A stretch of DNA of 64,000 nucleotides from Bretschneidera sinensis. Lineage: Eukaryota; Streptophyta; Magnoliopsida; Brassicales; Akaniaceae. Where the stretch lies: assembly GCA_023935145.1 (NCBI GenBank), contig CM043700.1, forward strand, positions 144,531,328-144,595,327, in the 5' to 3' direction. The notes under the pieces are model-generated. The model was not told where the DNA came from, made no database searches, and saw nothing but the letters and a program-made list of their open reading frames with translations. Positions 33,485 through 43,415 of this stretch are shown piece by piece (within the stretch, counting starts at the first letter, position 1; every line of letters starts with the position of its first letter). A program made the position numbers and the translations under genes.

Positions 33485-35097
33485 AACGGGCCACGGGCTC
33501 AGATCAGGCCCGAAAGACCCTAGTCTAATTGGAAATAAGCCAACGAATAAAACTTGCTTATAATCAGTGTCGACATTTTTAAGCCAAAAAACGACGTTTA
33601 GGCCCTCAAATTGGCAGTTTAATGTTTTTGGGAAACTTTTTGTAGCTCGAGGTTTCAACCCAAGAGGGGGGGTGAATTGGGTTTTTAAAATTTTTTTGCG
33701 AAATTAATACAAGTTTATAAAAACTGATAAGCAACAAATAATAAATACAAGTAATGAGCTGTAAATAAAGAGTTTAAGGAAAGAGGATGCAAACACAGTT
33801 ATAGTGGTTTGGCAATATCGGATTCGTTCCGACCCTACGTCCACTCTCTTCAAGGAACTCCTTGAAGTAATCCAGTAAGAAAACTTAGTCGCACAACTTA
33901 GCCGGGTGTTGCACAAACCGTACACAAGCAAATTACAGGAATTGCTTAAACCGAACAATCCCCTTCCTTTCGGAAGTTTCCCCTTCTTCTCGGAAGTAAT
34001 CCCTTTACAAAGATGGTGTAAAGTAAAATGTAGAGAGACAGCAAATGAAAGCTTATTACAACAGAAATATCTCTCTTTCAAAGTAAAGCTTGAGGAAATG
34101 GCTTAACAAGATTATTTCAAAGCTTTTTGTGTTTCAAGAGTATAAAAACTTGATTATGTGAAATCAACTCTTTTTGAATATGTGCAGCTTGTTTTTGAAT
34201 GCTTAACTGAATGAGTTTATATAGCAATAAATTAATATGGCCGTTTAGGAATTTAATTTAAAAAAGATTTACTTTAAAACGTTCAGATTTGGAGTCCAAC
34301 AGTCATATTTTTGAACTACCAGTCGACTGGGTCGAGATACCAGTCGACTAGGTTCACTTGAAAAATACTCGTTTTCAGACTTTCTGGGTATCCAGTCGAC
34401 TGGGGACTTTCTGTCCATTTTACCAGTCGACTGGGTAGATTCATCCATTCGACTGGAAACTTACTGGTCAAAGTACCAGTCGACTGGGTTGTTTCATCCA
34501 GTCGACTGGGTACCTTCTGACCTATATACCAGTCGACTGGTATATGTACCCAGTCGACTGGGTTGTCTTCCAACCCAGTTTTTCTTCTGTTTTTCATTAA
34601 AAACATTTAAAAATAATGGTTTTAGAAAAACCTTTTGTGTTTGAGCCATTGAACAAGCTAATACAATGTATGAGTGATATTTACATTGGTTCTAAACCTT
34701 AAGACCTATACTAGATCTTCAGTCTTCACTTGATATTTGATTTGGTTCGAGTTTTTGCACTTTGTTCCTTGGTTGAATGTGTTTGATCCTTAATATAACT
34801 TAGTTTAAACATGTTAGTTAAATAATAGTTGTGTTCTGCCATCATTAAAATACGGGCGAGGGTCAACACTTTTTATTTTAGTTATTTTAATTTCAGCCTT
34901 AATTTAATTTTCCTATTTTGTTTCGACCTTATAAATAAGGTCTTAGGGTTTCATAAACATTATTATTGAATTTGCATAATTTTAAATAAACATCAGAGCT
35001 GTTTCTCTGCATTGTTTTTAGGGTTTTTCTTGTATTACTCCCTGTGAACGATCTGTTTGACTAGCCTGCAGAATAATCACTATTCTGCCCGGCGTCA
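33412..35097 (+). repeat. gypsy LTR L5 (subtype B), split by a nested solo LTR
   Basis: TGACGTAGGAGGATCC start, GGCGTCA end. Its first part reads ADQHITGRWTT, differing from the SDGKWAT type of L1-L4, so two LTR subtypes coexist. Interrupted at 33641-34868; without that insertion it is about 453 bp. Confidence 0.85.
33641..34868 (-). mobile_element. nested solo LTR with CCAGTCGACTGG palindromes
   Basis: 1228 bp between perfect 5-bp duplications CTTTT (33636-33640 and 34869-34873). On the minus strand it reads TGTTGACCCTCGCCCG...CTCGAGCTACA, with TTTTAATGATGG near its start. That start resembles SIRE/Maximus copia LTRs, an inference. Nine copies of the palindrome CCAGTCGACTGG, seven of them perfect, lie at 34319-34561. 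Open frames inside (e.g. repeated PVDW) are by-products of the repeats. Confidence 0.85.
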
Positions 35098-35217
35098 GTG
35101 GTTTTGTTCATTGGCCCATTTCCAATCAGACTAGGGTCTTCCGGGCCTGATCTGAGCCCATGACCCGTTCTAGGCAGTCCACCTGTCAGTTCTGCGCTGA
35201 TATGCCAACTCTGCAAC
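35098..35217 (-). repeat. gypsy LTR fragment R1 (subtype B, inverted)
   Basis: Reverse complement of the first part of an L5-type LTR (codes an ISAELTGG-like variant of the pol tail). It abuts L5 on one side and the end of LTR R2 on the other. It marks the plus/minus switch of the composite. Confidence 0.75.
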
Positions 35218-35681
35218 TGACACCGGGCAGAATAGTCATTATTCTGTAGGTTAGTCGAACAGATAGTTCACAAGGAGTAACACAAGAAAAACCCTAAAAC
35301 AATACAGAAAAACTATTCTGATGCTTTGTTTTAATTTATTCCAAAAATACAATAATAATATTACGAAACCCTAAGACCTTATTTATAAGGTTGAAACAAA
35401 ATAAGAAAATAAAATTAAGACTGAAATTAACATAACTAAAATAAAAAGTTTCCTAAAAACTAAAAACTGCCAATTTGAAGGTCTAAACTTCGTTTTTTGG
35501 CTTAAAAACGATAAGACTTAGTATATCATACTAAGTTTTTCCTGAAAGCTCGTTTCCAATCAGACTAGGGTCTTCGGGGCCTAATCCGAGTCTGTGGCCT
35601 GCTAAACGATGTAAACCGGTTTAGGTAGCCCACTTGTCATCTGACAACTCAGCATCATCTGACTCGGATCCTCCTGCATCA
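35218..35681 (-). repeat. gypsy LTR R2 (inverted)
   Basis: 464 bp. Starts at 35681 on the minus strand (TGATGCAGG) and ends GGTGTCA at 35218. SDDKWAT pol-tail subtype A. Confidence 0.9.
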
Positions 35682-36149
35682 GTCGCCCCAGGTTGGAAAG
35701 AACTCGTCCTCGAGTTCATAATAGCCACATCGGAATCCCCAAAACAAGGACTCAAGTGTTTCACATTAAAGACCTCAGGCGGCAACCCAGGAGGAAGATC
35801 CTCTGGTATCAGGTCAGAACACTCTGCTAACAGCGGCAAATCCACTCTGAAACCGAGATCTTCATAACAATCCTCCCGACCACGGTGTTCCCCGAATAGA
35901 GCAGAATTGTAATACGGGTTTTCGAAATTGGAATCAGAATCGTGATCTTTCATCTTACGATCACCGAAATTCTGCGCCGTTAGACGCTGAGTTAACTTTG
36001 CAACCTACCTCTGTAAATCCTCAATCATCACATCCTGAACGTTACGATCACGGTGTGAGGTTTCCTCGTTCGGAACCTGCCCGCGACGACCACGACCACG
36101 ATCACCAGCCATGGAAACTGATGAAATCTCACCCTAGGAAGATACTGAA
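35682..36149 (-). pseudogene. gypsy mini-internal region R (inverted)
   Basis: Same gag-N/pol-C chimera as plus-strand regions 2 and 3. ATG at 36112 is intact (MAGDRGRGRRGQV). TAG at 36007-36005 sits at the same codon as the TAG in region 2, a shared derived mutation. The frame reopens at 35953 (MKDHDSDSNF) through FRVDLP|LLAECSDL and GLPP|EVFNVKHL into R2, stopping at 35621. Primer site on the minus strand at 36161-36150. Confidence 0.8.
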
Positions 36150-36163
36150 GCTCTGATACCAAC

Positions 36164-36619
36164 TGCGCCGGGCAGAATAACGATTATTCTGCAGGCTAGT
36201 CGAACAGATAGTTCACAGGGAGTAACACAAAAAAAACCCTAAAACAATACAGAGAAACTACTCTGATACTTTATTTTAATTTATTCCAAAAATATAATGA
36301 TAATATTAAGAAACCCTAAGACCTTATTTATAAGGTCGAAACAAAATAGGAAAATAAAATTAAGGCTGAAATTAAAATAACTAAAATAAAAAGTTTCCTA
36401 AAAACTGCCAATTTGAAGGTCTAAACTTCGTTTTTTGGCTTAAAAACGATAAGACTTAATATATTATACTAAGTGTTTCTCGAAAGCTCATTTCCAATCA
36501 GACTAGGGTCTTCGGGGCCTAATCCAAGTCTGTGGCCTGCTAAACGATGTAAACCGGTTTAGGTAGCCCACTTGTTATCTGACAACTCAGCATCATCTGA
36601 CTCGGATCCTCCTGCATCA
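36164..36619 (-). repeat. gypsy LTR R3 (inverted)
   Basis: 456 bp. TGATGCAGG at 36619, end at 36164. Lies between the mini region and the gag-protease region, serving as LTR of both. Confidence 0.9.
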
Positions 36620-38457
36620 GTTGCCCCAGGTTGGAAAGAACTCGTCCTCGAGTTCATAATAGCCACATCGGAATCCCCAAAACAAGGACTCAAGTGTTTC
36701 ACATTAAAGACCTCAGGCGGCAACCCAGGAGGAAGATCTTCTTGTATCAGGTCAGAAAACTCTGTTAACAGCTGCTGCACTTCGGCTGGTAATTCTGGAT
36801 TCAGATCTGCTGCGCTATTCCCACAAGGCAGCAGAGCATAAACCACGTCTACATGCTCAACCTCTGCTAAAAACCTGGACATCGAAAGCAGATTAGTATT
36901 ATTGGAAATCGGGGTAGGAGTGATTCTTTCCCGACGTGGTGCCAACACAATCTTCTTCCCTTTGATGCTAAGGGAGTATATGTTTTTTCGCCCATCATGA
37001 ATAACATTACGGTCATACTGCCAAGGCCTGCCTAACAATACATGACAAGCATCCATACATACAACATCACACCAAGCATTATTGAAATATCTCTTACCAA
37101 TCGAAAAAGAAACTAGGCAACGCCTATCTACCGTTACCTCACTGCCTTTATTCAGCCAAGACAATTTGTACGGCTTAGGATGACGATATGTTTTCAACTG
37201 CAGTTTCTTGACAACCTCTTCAGACACCACATTCTCATAACTGCCACTATCTATGATCATCTTGCAGACCTTATCGGTAACTGTACAGGTCATGTGGAAA
37301 ATATTGGTCCTCAGCCAATCGTCCCCTGAATCGCCTTTGGGAGTCAATAGGCTCTTACGAATGACCAAGGTCTTATGGCTATCCCCATACAATACATCTC
37401 CATACTCATCATCGTCATACATAGGCTCCCCAATCTCCTCAGTTTCGTCTACTCCATCATCCTCAATCAATATATTTTTACCTTTATTACTAGCAGGCTT
37501 CCTGCACTCAGGTGATTTATGCCTATATTCACCACATCTGAAACATCTAATATTCGGGTTAGGGTTACCTTGAGGTGGTTGCTGGACAGGACGATATTCC
37601 TGAGGGAGAACTGGCCAATTATTTTGATCGCCTCTGTTCAATGGCCTCCTGTTCTACTGTTTCTCCACCGCAAGTGCACGCTGATATGCCTCTGAAACTG
37701 TCCACAGCGAGTGAAGGCTGAGGACATCCTGTAGGGGCTGTCGTAATCGACCCAAATATCGTGCCACCATCCGCTCCTCTGTTTCAGATAAGTCGTTCCG
37801 GGCAATCAACTGATAGAATTCCTGCGTGTAATCATCCACCGATCTCATGCTCTGCCTCAACGAATGAAGACGCTGAAACAAGGTCTGAGTGTAACCGAAA
37901 GGGAGGAAGTAACCCTTCATCTTCTTCTTCATCTTCTCCCAATCTGTAATCTTGGCTTTGCCCTGCCGATCACCCGAACGCCTCAACTGCTCCCACCACG
38001 TAGATGCTCTGCCATTCAGTTTGATGGCGACCAGTTTCACCTTCACACGATCTGGGACTTCCTTGTACTCGAAAATACGCTCCACTTCATTCAACCAATC
38101 AACGAATCCCTCGGCCTGTAACGTACCAAAAAACTCGGGCAGATCCACTCTGAATCCGAGGTCTCCATAACGTTCTTCCCGACCACGGTGCTCCCAGAAT
38201 CGAGCAGGATTGTGATGTGGTTTTTCGGAACTGGAACTGGAATCGGAATCGTGATCTTCAATCTCACGATCTCCGAAATTTTGCGCCGTTAGACGCTGGG
38301 TTAACTCGGTAACTTGCCTCTATAAATCATCAATCATCGCATCCTGAACGTTACGATCACGACGTGGGGCTTCCTCGTTCGGAACCTGCTCGCGACGACC
38401 ACGACCACGAGCACCAGCCATGGAACTGATGAAATCTTGCCCTAGGAAAACGCTGAA
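36620..38457 (-). pseudogene. gypsy gag-protease of a deletion derivative (inverted)
   Basis: ATG at 38421 (MAGARGRGRR). A TAG at 38322-38320 stands at a Gln position of the plus-strand sister copy. Retrotransposon gag domain 38148-37654 (DLPEFFGTLQAEGFVDWLNE to AYQRALAVEK), then TAG at 37656-37654. Next is the knuckle CFRCGEYRHKSPEC and an aspartic protease with MIIDSGSYENVVS. The RT entry segment (LLTEFSDLIQEDLPPGLPP) is joined directly to EVFNVKHLSPCF, so RT, RNase H and integrase are missing in one in-frame deletion. The reading ends inside R3 at 36559. This derivative has only one of the two deletions found in the mini regions and is a plausible intermediate. Confidence 0.85.
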
Positions 38458-38471
38458 GCTCTGATACCAAT

Positions 38472-38927
38472 TGACGCCGGGCAGAATAGCGATTATTCTG
38501 CAGGCTAGTCGAACAGATCGTTCACATGGAGTAACACAAGAAAAAACCCTAAAAAACAATGCAGAGAAACAGCTCTGATGTTTATTTAAGATTATATAAA
38601 TTTAATAATAATATTATGAAACCCTAAGACCTTATTTATAAGGTTGAAACAAAATAGGAAAATAAAATTAAAGCTAAAATTAAAATAACTAAAATAAAAA
38701 GTTTCCTAAAAACTGCCAATTTGAAGGTCTAAACTTCGTTTTTTTGCTTAAAAACGATAAGGCTTAGTATATTTTACTAAGTTTTTCCCGAAAGCTCGTT
38801 TCCAATTAGATTAGGGTCTTCGGGGCCTAATCTGAGCCTGTAGCCCGCTAAACAATGTAAACCGGTTTAAGTAGTCCACTTGTCATCTGACAACTCAACA
38901 TCATCTGACTCGGATCCTCCTGCATCA
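38472..38927 (-). repeat. gypsy LTR R4 (inverted, outer right)
   Basis: 456 bp. Starts TGATGCAGG at 38927, directly against ATGAG, and ends GGCGTCA at 38472. Primer site on the minus strand at 38469-38458. Confidence 0.9.
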
Positions 38928-38932
38928 ATGAG

Positions 38933-38989
38933 CCGGAACATGAGTGAAACAATCTATCTGCTCGGTCTTGGAGAACAAGAGCCACGAAA
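38933..38989 (+). repeat. 49-bp satellite, right part
   Basis: CCGGAACATGAG...CAATCTATCTGCTCGGTCTTGGAGAACA is a diverged satellite unit that continues the left array once the composite is removed. Confidence 0.8.
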
Positions 38990-39591
38990 GATGGCTGTAA
39001 TGCCATTAGAAAAAGTCATTCCTAATTTTACGAGAAGGCAAAAAGAAAAAAAAAACGAGAGCCACGTATTTCTAAAACGTCAGAGCTAAAGCTTAGAAAG
39101 AACAAAAGTTCAACAAAAATGTCCATTCCAGTGAAGCAGATAGTGTGCGATGACGACACTTGACTGCTTTATTCAATGCAATTATGTTTTGGTAGATACA
39201 TTACCCAAAAATCTACTGAATGAGGAAAAAAGCTTTGTGAACACGGCTCATTGTGAAAACAAACTAGACCAGAATTTTTCTTTTACCATTATATATATAT
39301 ATACACACTACAGCACCCTATGATGGATCCACGTATATACTGCATTGTCTTCCTCGTTGATCAATTTTAAAAACCTCTTTCATATATTTCGTGTTTCATC
39401 TGCTGACACAGACGAAAGCAAAAACACTGTGAAAGAGAAATCAGAAGGCAGGATGTACAATTGACTCGTTCGGGTAAACCATATTAATAAGGACGCGATT
39501 TGTTTGTTTTGTTGGGGAGGGAAAGATTTTGTGTGCTTCATGGTTAGTTCATCTTCTTCTTTTTTTATTTAATTAAAAATGTTATTTACAG
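38990..39591 (+). repeat. duplicated ABCC upstream segment P1
   Basis: Matches 41918-42499 at high identity over almost the whole length (GATGGCTGTAATGCCATTAG, GATGGATCCACGTATATAC, ACTCGTTCGGGTAAAC). The downstream partner lies upstream of the ABCC gene. No ABCC coding sequence follows P1. Confidence 0.9.
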
Positions 39592-40221
39592 CTAGCTACT
39601 TGATTATTTCACCAACTTGGCAACGACTAAATATCAAATCTGCATGCTGTTAATTATCACGCTTTAGTTCTTTGAACGAAACGTGGTCTAAAATCATGCA
39701 TGTTTAGGTTTGATGCTTTATCTCCTTGTGGTGATGATTTCAGTATGTCGCTAAAGCAATACCAAGGTGCCTATAGAAAGAGGTTCTATATGCTACAACA
39801 TGTTAAGATTTGGAGGATCGATCACCGTTTGATAGCAAGAACTTCTCTTTTTCCTTATCTTATCCGAAGATGTGTGATACTTTTGGTTCAAATATTCCAA
39901 TTTAAACAAAAAATAAATTAATTGATTGAAATTCTAGGTTTTTTAGGTCTTTTTATTATCCATTGGAAATAGCTTTTGGATGATAATTTTATCAAAAAAT
40001 AAAAAAAAAGCATTTGGGTAAGAATATTTTGCTAGACGGCGAAGTCAAATTTTAAATAATGAAAAAGCCAATGTGATTGTGAAAATTATTAAAATCTTAA
40101 GGGTATGTTTAGTATCAAAGAATATAAAAATGTGAAATAAAATTTTCTTTTATGTGGTAATAGAAAAAAATGAGAAAAAAAAACTAAGAGTATTGATATT
40201 TTTCTATGTACAAAATCATAA
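39592..40221. other. intergenic
   Basis: AT-rich. Nothing recognised. Confidence 0.3.
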
Positions 40222-40983
40222 TACATCAAAATTAAGATGATTATTAGAGAGTGAAAAACGAAGAAAAACTTTAAGAGATTAATCAATTTACCAAGTAATT
40301 TTTAATTAATCTCTCATAGTAATATCCATTAATATTATGAAAAATATAATATGTAGTAAAAATAATAATATTTTTTTTCTTTATTAAATAAGAGTAAAAA
40401 AATATTTTTTTTATTATAGATTTCCACCATTTATACTAATTTTTTAGTTTTTTTAAATTTTTTATACTCTTACTTTTCTTTCTTTTATTTTTTTTTATTA
40501 AACACTTTTAAGGATCATGATGCAAATTATACGTGCATGTAGCTTCACTCTCTGTTTGACTAGTTGGCACATTTAATAACCTTTAATTTGTCCATTTTAA
40601 TAGGAGTTGTCTGAACCATGACCACATGTGCAGACTGATGAATTTGAGTTATGTTGGTCCTCGTTCACGCATCTGTATAATGTAGACATCAATGACTAGC
40701 AAATAATTAAGATAAAGAAATGCACGTGATTACCATCACCTTGCCTTGTTGATTTGTAGTTTGCCAGTCCATCTTCAATCTTAAATAAGTATCAAGTGAT
40801 GGAAGAGGGAAGAGGGAAGAGGGAAGAGGGAAGAGGGAAGATGTTGAATAAAATAAATACACTAAGCGACCACAATTTGGTGGATGTCAATGGACACTAA
40901 ATTTTAAGATAAGGATTTAACCCAAACACGAACTATAATGATTTTTGGTTTTTCGTACATTAATCACACAATAATGAATACAC
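40222..40983 (+). repeat. duplicated segment D2, with 7-bp minisatellite
   Basis: Partner of D1 (24045-24700). It contains about five tandem copies of GGGAAGA at 40801-40838, absent from D1. Confidence 0.8.
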
Positions 40984-41183
40984 GTATATCAATGAAGGGT
41001 TCATCATCCTCTTAAAATTAAAATTTTATAAATTCTTATATGGTTTCATATTTGCTCCCCTAAAATTATTATATATTAATTATAAATCTAAATTAGATTT
41101 TAATTTTCATTCATAATTTTAAAAATCACATTTCAACTTTGTCTCTGATTGCATAACATTATGTGCATCAACTTGACATTAGC

Positions 41184-41364
41184 GAGAAATTCTTATTTTT
41201 ATACCGGGTGAAAACTTTATTGATAATTATTAAGTAGCTTCACTAATAATTGTAACGTCCTTACATGCTATTCATGTTACTAATGAAGTTATTTAATAAT
41301 TATCAGTAAAATTTTTATCCAGTACAAAATTGTATTTTGCATTGAATGCAAGTAAGAATTTCTC
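41184..41364. mobile_element. MITE-like inverted repeat
   Basis: Termini GAGAAATTCTTA and TAAGAATTTCTC. Inner arms round TTGATAATTATTAAGTAGCTTC pair with the reverse complement at about 41295-41335. About 180 bp, non-coding. Target duplication not identified. Confidence 0.65.
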
Positions 41365-41917
41365 AAACACCGTATAAAATTAATTTCACACAATTGAACA
41401 CCACGTGGAGAGTGAAAAATCATTATTCTTTCAATCATGGATAGAAAAGAAATGTAAATAATACAATGTTATTTTATTTGAAAAATAAAAAAAAAACATT
41501 TTTATTATTATCAAAACAATGACAATTCAAATTAAAATTAAAATATTACTTCACTTCATCTATCCAAAAAAAAAAAAATATTACTCCATTCTATTTTTAC
41601 AACGAGTGAAATGTGAAAAAGAAAACAATTGAAATGCAATACTTTAAATGTTTCAATTGGTCATACCACATCATTCATATAATCATTCGATAATAATTTT
41701 TAAATTATGTTTTTTATATCTTAAGTCGAACTCTTTCTTTCAAATTCTTAAAAGTGATAATAATATTATTAAATAACGTAAATTAATAATCAAATATAAA
41801 TAAGTATTGCTTAAGTGCTCATACAAATAACGTGGTATGAGCATCCGCATCTAATACTTTGTCAACGTGAAGGTAGATCGAGTCTGCTTTTTACTTTAGG
41901 CTTAAAGTAGAAATTAA
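41365..41917. other. intergenic
   Basis: AT-rich. Nothing recognised. Confidence 0.3.
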
Positions 41918-42499
41918 GATGGCTGTAATGCCATTAGAAAAAGTCCTTCCTAATTTTACGAAAAGGCCAAAAAAAAAACGAGAGCCACTTATTTCTAAAA
42001 TGTCAGAGCTAAAGCTTAGAAAGATCAAAAGTTCAACAAAAATGTCCATTCCAGTGAAGCAGATACGTGTGCGATGACGACACTTGACTGCTTTTTCAAT
42101 GCAATTATGTTTTGGTAGATACGTTACACAAAAATCCATTGAATTACGCAAGAGGAAAAAAGCTTTGTGAAGACGGCTCATTGTGAAAACAAACTAGACC
42201 AGAATTTTTCTTTTACCATTATATATATACACACTACAGCAGCCTATGATGGATCCACGTATATACTACATTGTCTTCCTCGTTGATCAATTGACTCGTT
42301 CGGGTAAACCAGACGAAAGCAAAAACACTGTGAGAGAGAAATCAGAAGGCAGGATGTACAATTGACTCGTTCGGGTAAACTAAATTAAGGACGCGATTTG
42401 TTTGTTTTGTTGGAGAGGGAAAGATTTTGTGTGCTTCCTGGTTAGTTCCAGTCTTTTCATCTTCTTTTTTATTTATTTAATTAAAAATGTTATTTACAG
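41918..42499 (+). repeat. duplicated ABCC upstream segment P2
   Basis: Partner of P1. Within it ATTGACTCGTTCGGGTAAAC occurs twice (about 42290 and 42361), where P1 has it once. Confidence 0.9.
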
Positions 42500-43415
42500 T
42501 TTAATATTACAGCATGTTACTGGTATATGTATTATCTTTTTCTTATATTCTAAAAGAAATAAAGGCTGTTCTCATATTAATACCATTTTAAAAGTAATGT
42601 GGATCTCGAATAATATATAATTTTTTCTTGTCAACTTGTGGCAAGAACCTTCGTTAATCTCACATATATAGCATTCGTCTTCTTTCAAGTGATTCTTTAA
42701 GTGAAGTCTGAGACGCGCTTGGCGTGAGTTACCTATATCTCTGGACATTTCTCTTTTGCTCTCAAGAATTTTGATTTTGGTTTAGATTACGATAAATACT
42801 GAATTTGTTTTTTGCTTATAGAATTGTTTGAGAGAAGGATCGACAAAGGTCCCTTTCGACATTTGAAAAAATTAAGGTATGTGATTAAAGCCCATGAACT
42901 TTTTTAATCATCTATTATGCGCAAAGGTCCATTGCTAGAAAGTAGTAATTCAATCATTCTTTTTTTTTTCTTTTTTCACTTTCACTAGCAACACAACCAC
43001 TGAAGAAATCGCCATCACAGTTCACTGCTTGCTTTTGCATTGCTCTTAGCACTCGACATCTCTTCCATGACAAATATAGAAAGTTTCTGCATATATTCCT
43101 TTTCTCACTTGCAGTCTTGCACTGCATTTTATTTTCAATTACAAAAATTTAATTTTTGTTTAAATCCTTGGTTTTTTTTTATTTTTTATAAGTGAGATAT
43201 TGCCAGAGACTGCAATGAGATATGTTTTGGTAACTCATTAATTTTTGCCTTTTGGGTTAAGCTCATTGGTATTTTGTATTAAATATTGATATTAAGTTAT
43301 TTACTCTTATAATGTTGTTGGGTGCTTTGAAAATCTGATAGGCAAGTTTTCTGAATCTCCACTTAATTTCCTTTTGGTATGCAATACAGGGTTTGAAGTC
43401 TAAGCCAAGAGAAAG
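42500..43415 (+). promoter_or_regulatory. ABCC10-like proximal promoter and 5' UTR
   Basis: ACATATATAGC at about 42661 is a reasonable TATA box. A 5' UTR intron is likely: a donor candidate AAGGTATGTG near 42876 (another, GGCGTGAGT, near 42723) and acceptor GCAATACAG at 43389. The leader then runs GGTTTGAAG... to ATG at 43416. Exact transcription start unknown. Confidence 0.45.

Larger units (their letters stand above)
28033..38927. mobile_element. composite Ty3-gypsy block with outward LTR starts and 5-bp TSD
   Basis: A 10,895-bp block. The plus-strand half (28033-35097) has five LTRs; the minus-strand half (35098-38927) has three LTRs and one LTR fragment. Both outer edges are the LTR start (TGATGCRGGAGGATCC, pointing inward), instead of one start and one end. 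It is flanked by direct repeats ATGAG (28028-28032 and 38928-38932). Deleting the block and one ATGAG restores a 48-bp unit of the surrounding satellite. Internal regions are shortened derivatives of one gypsy family, and a solo LTR (33641-34868) is nested inside. Components are listed separately. Confidence 0.88.

Noticed and set aside
34316..34606. Regular short repeats suggesting a CRISPR array
   Set aside because: Repeats are 12-bp palindromes with irregular 10-30-bp spacing inside a plant LTR, in a eukaryotic genome; no CRISPR features.
29547..36867. Recurrent 77-aa minus/plus frames (MPSDSSASSDSDPPAS...) opposite the gypsy pol tail
   Set aside because: Antisense shadows of the LTR-encoded pol tail; they recur only because the tail is repeated.
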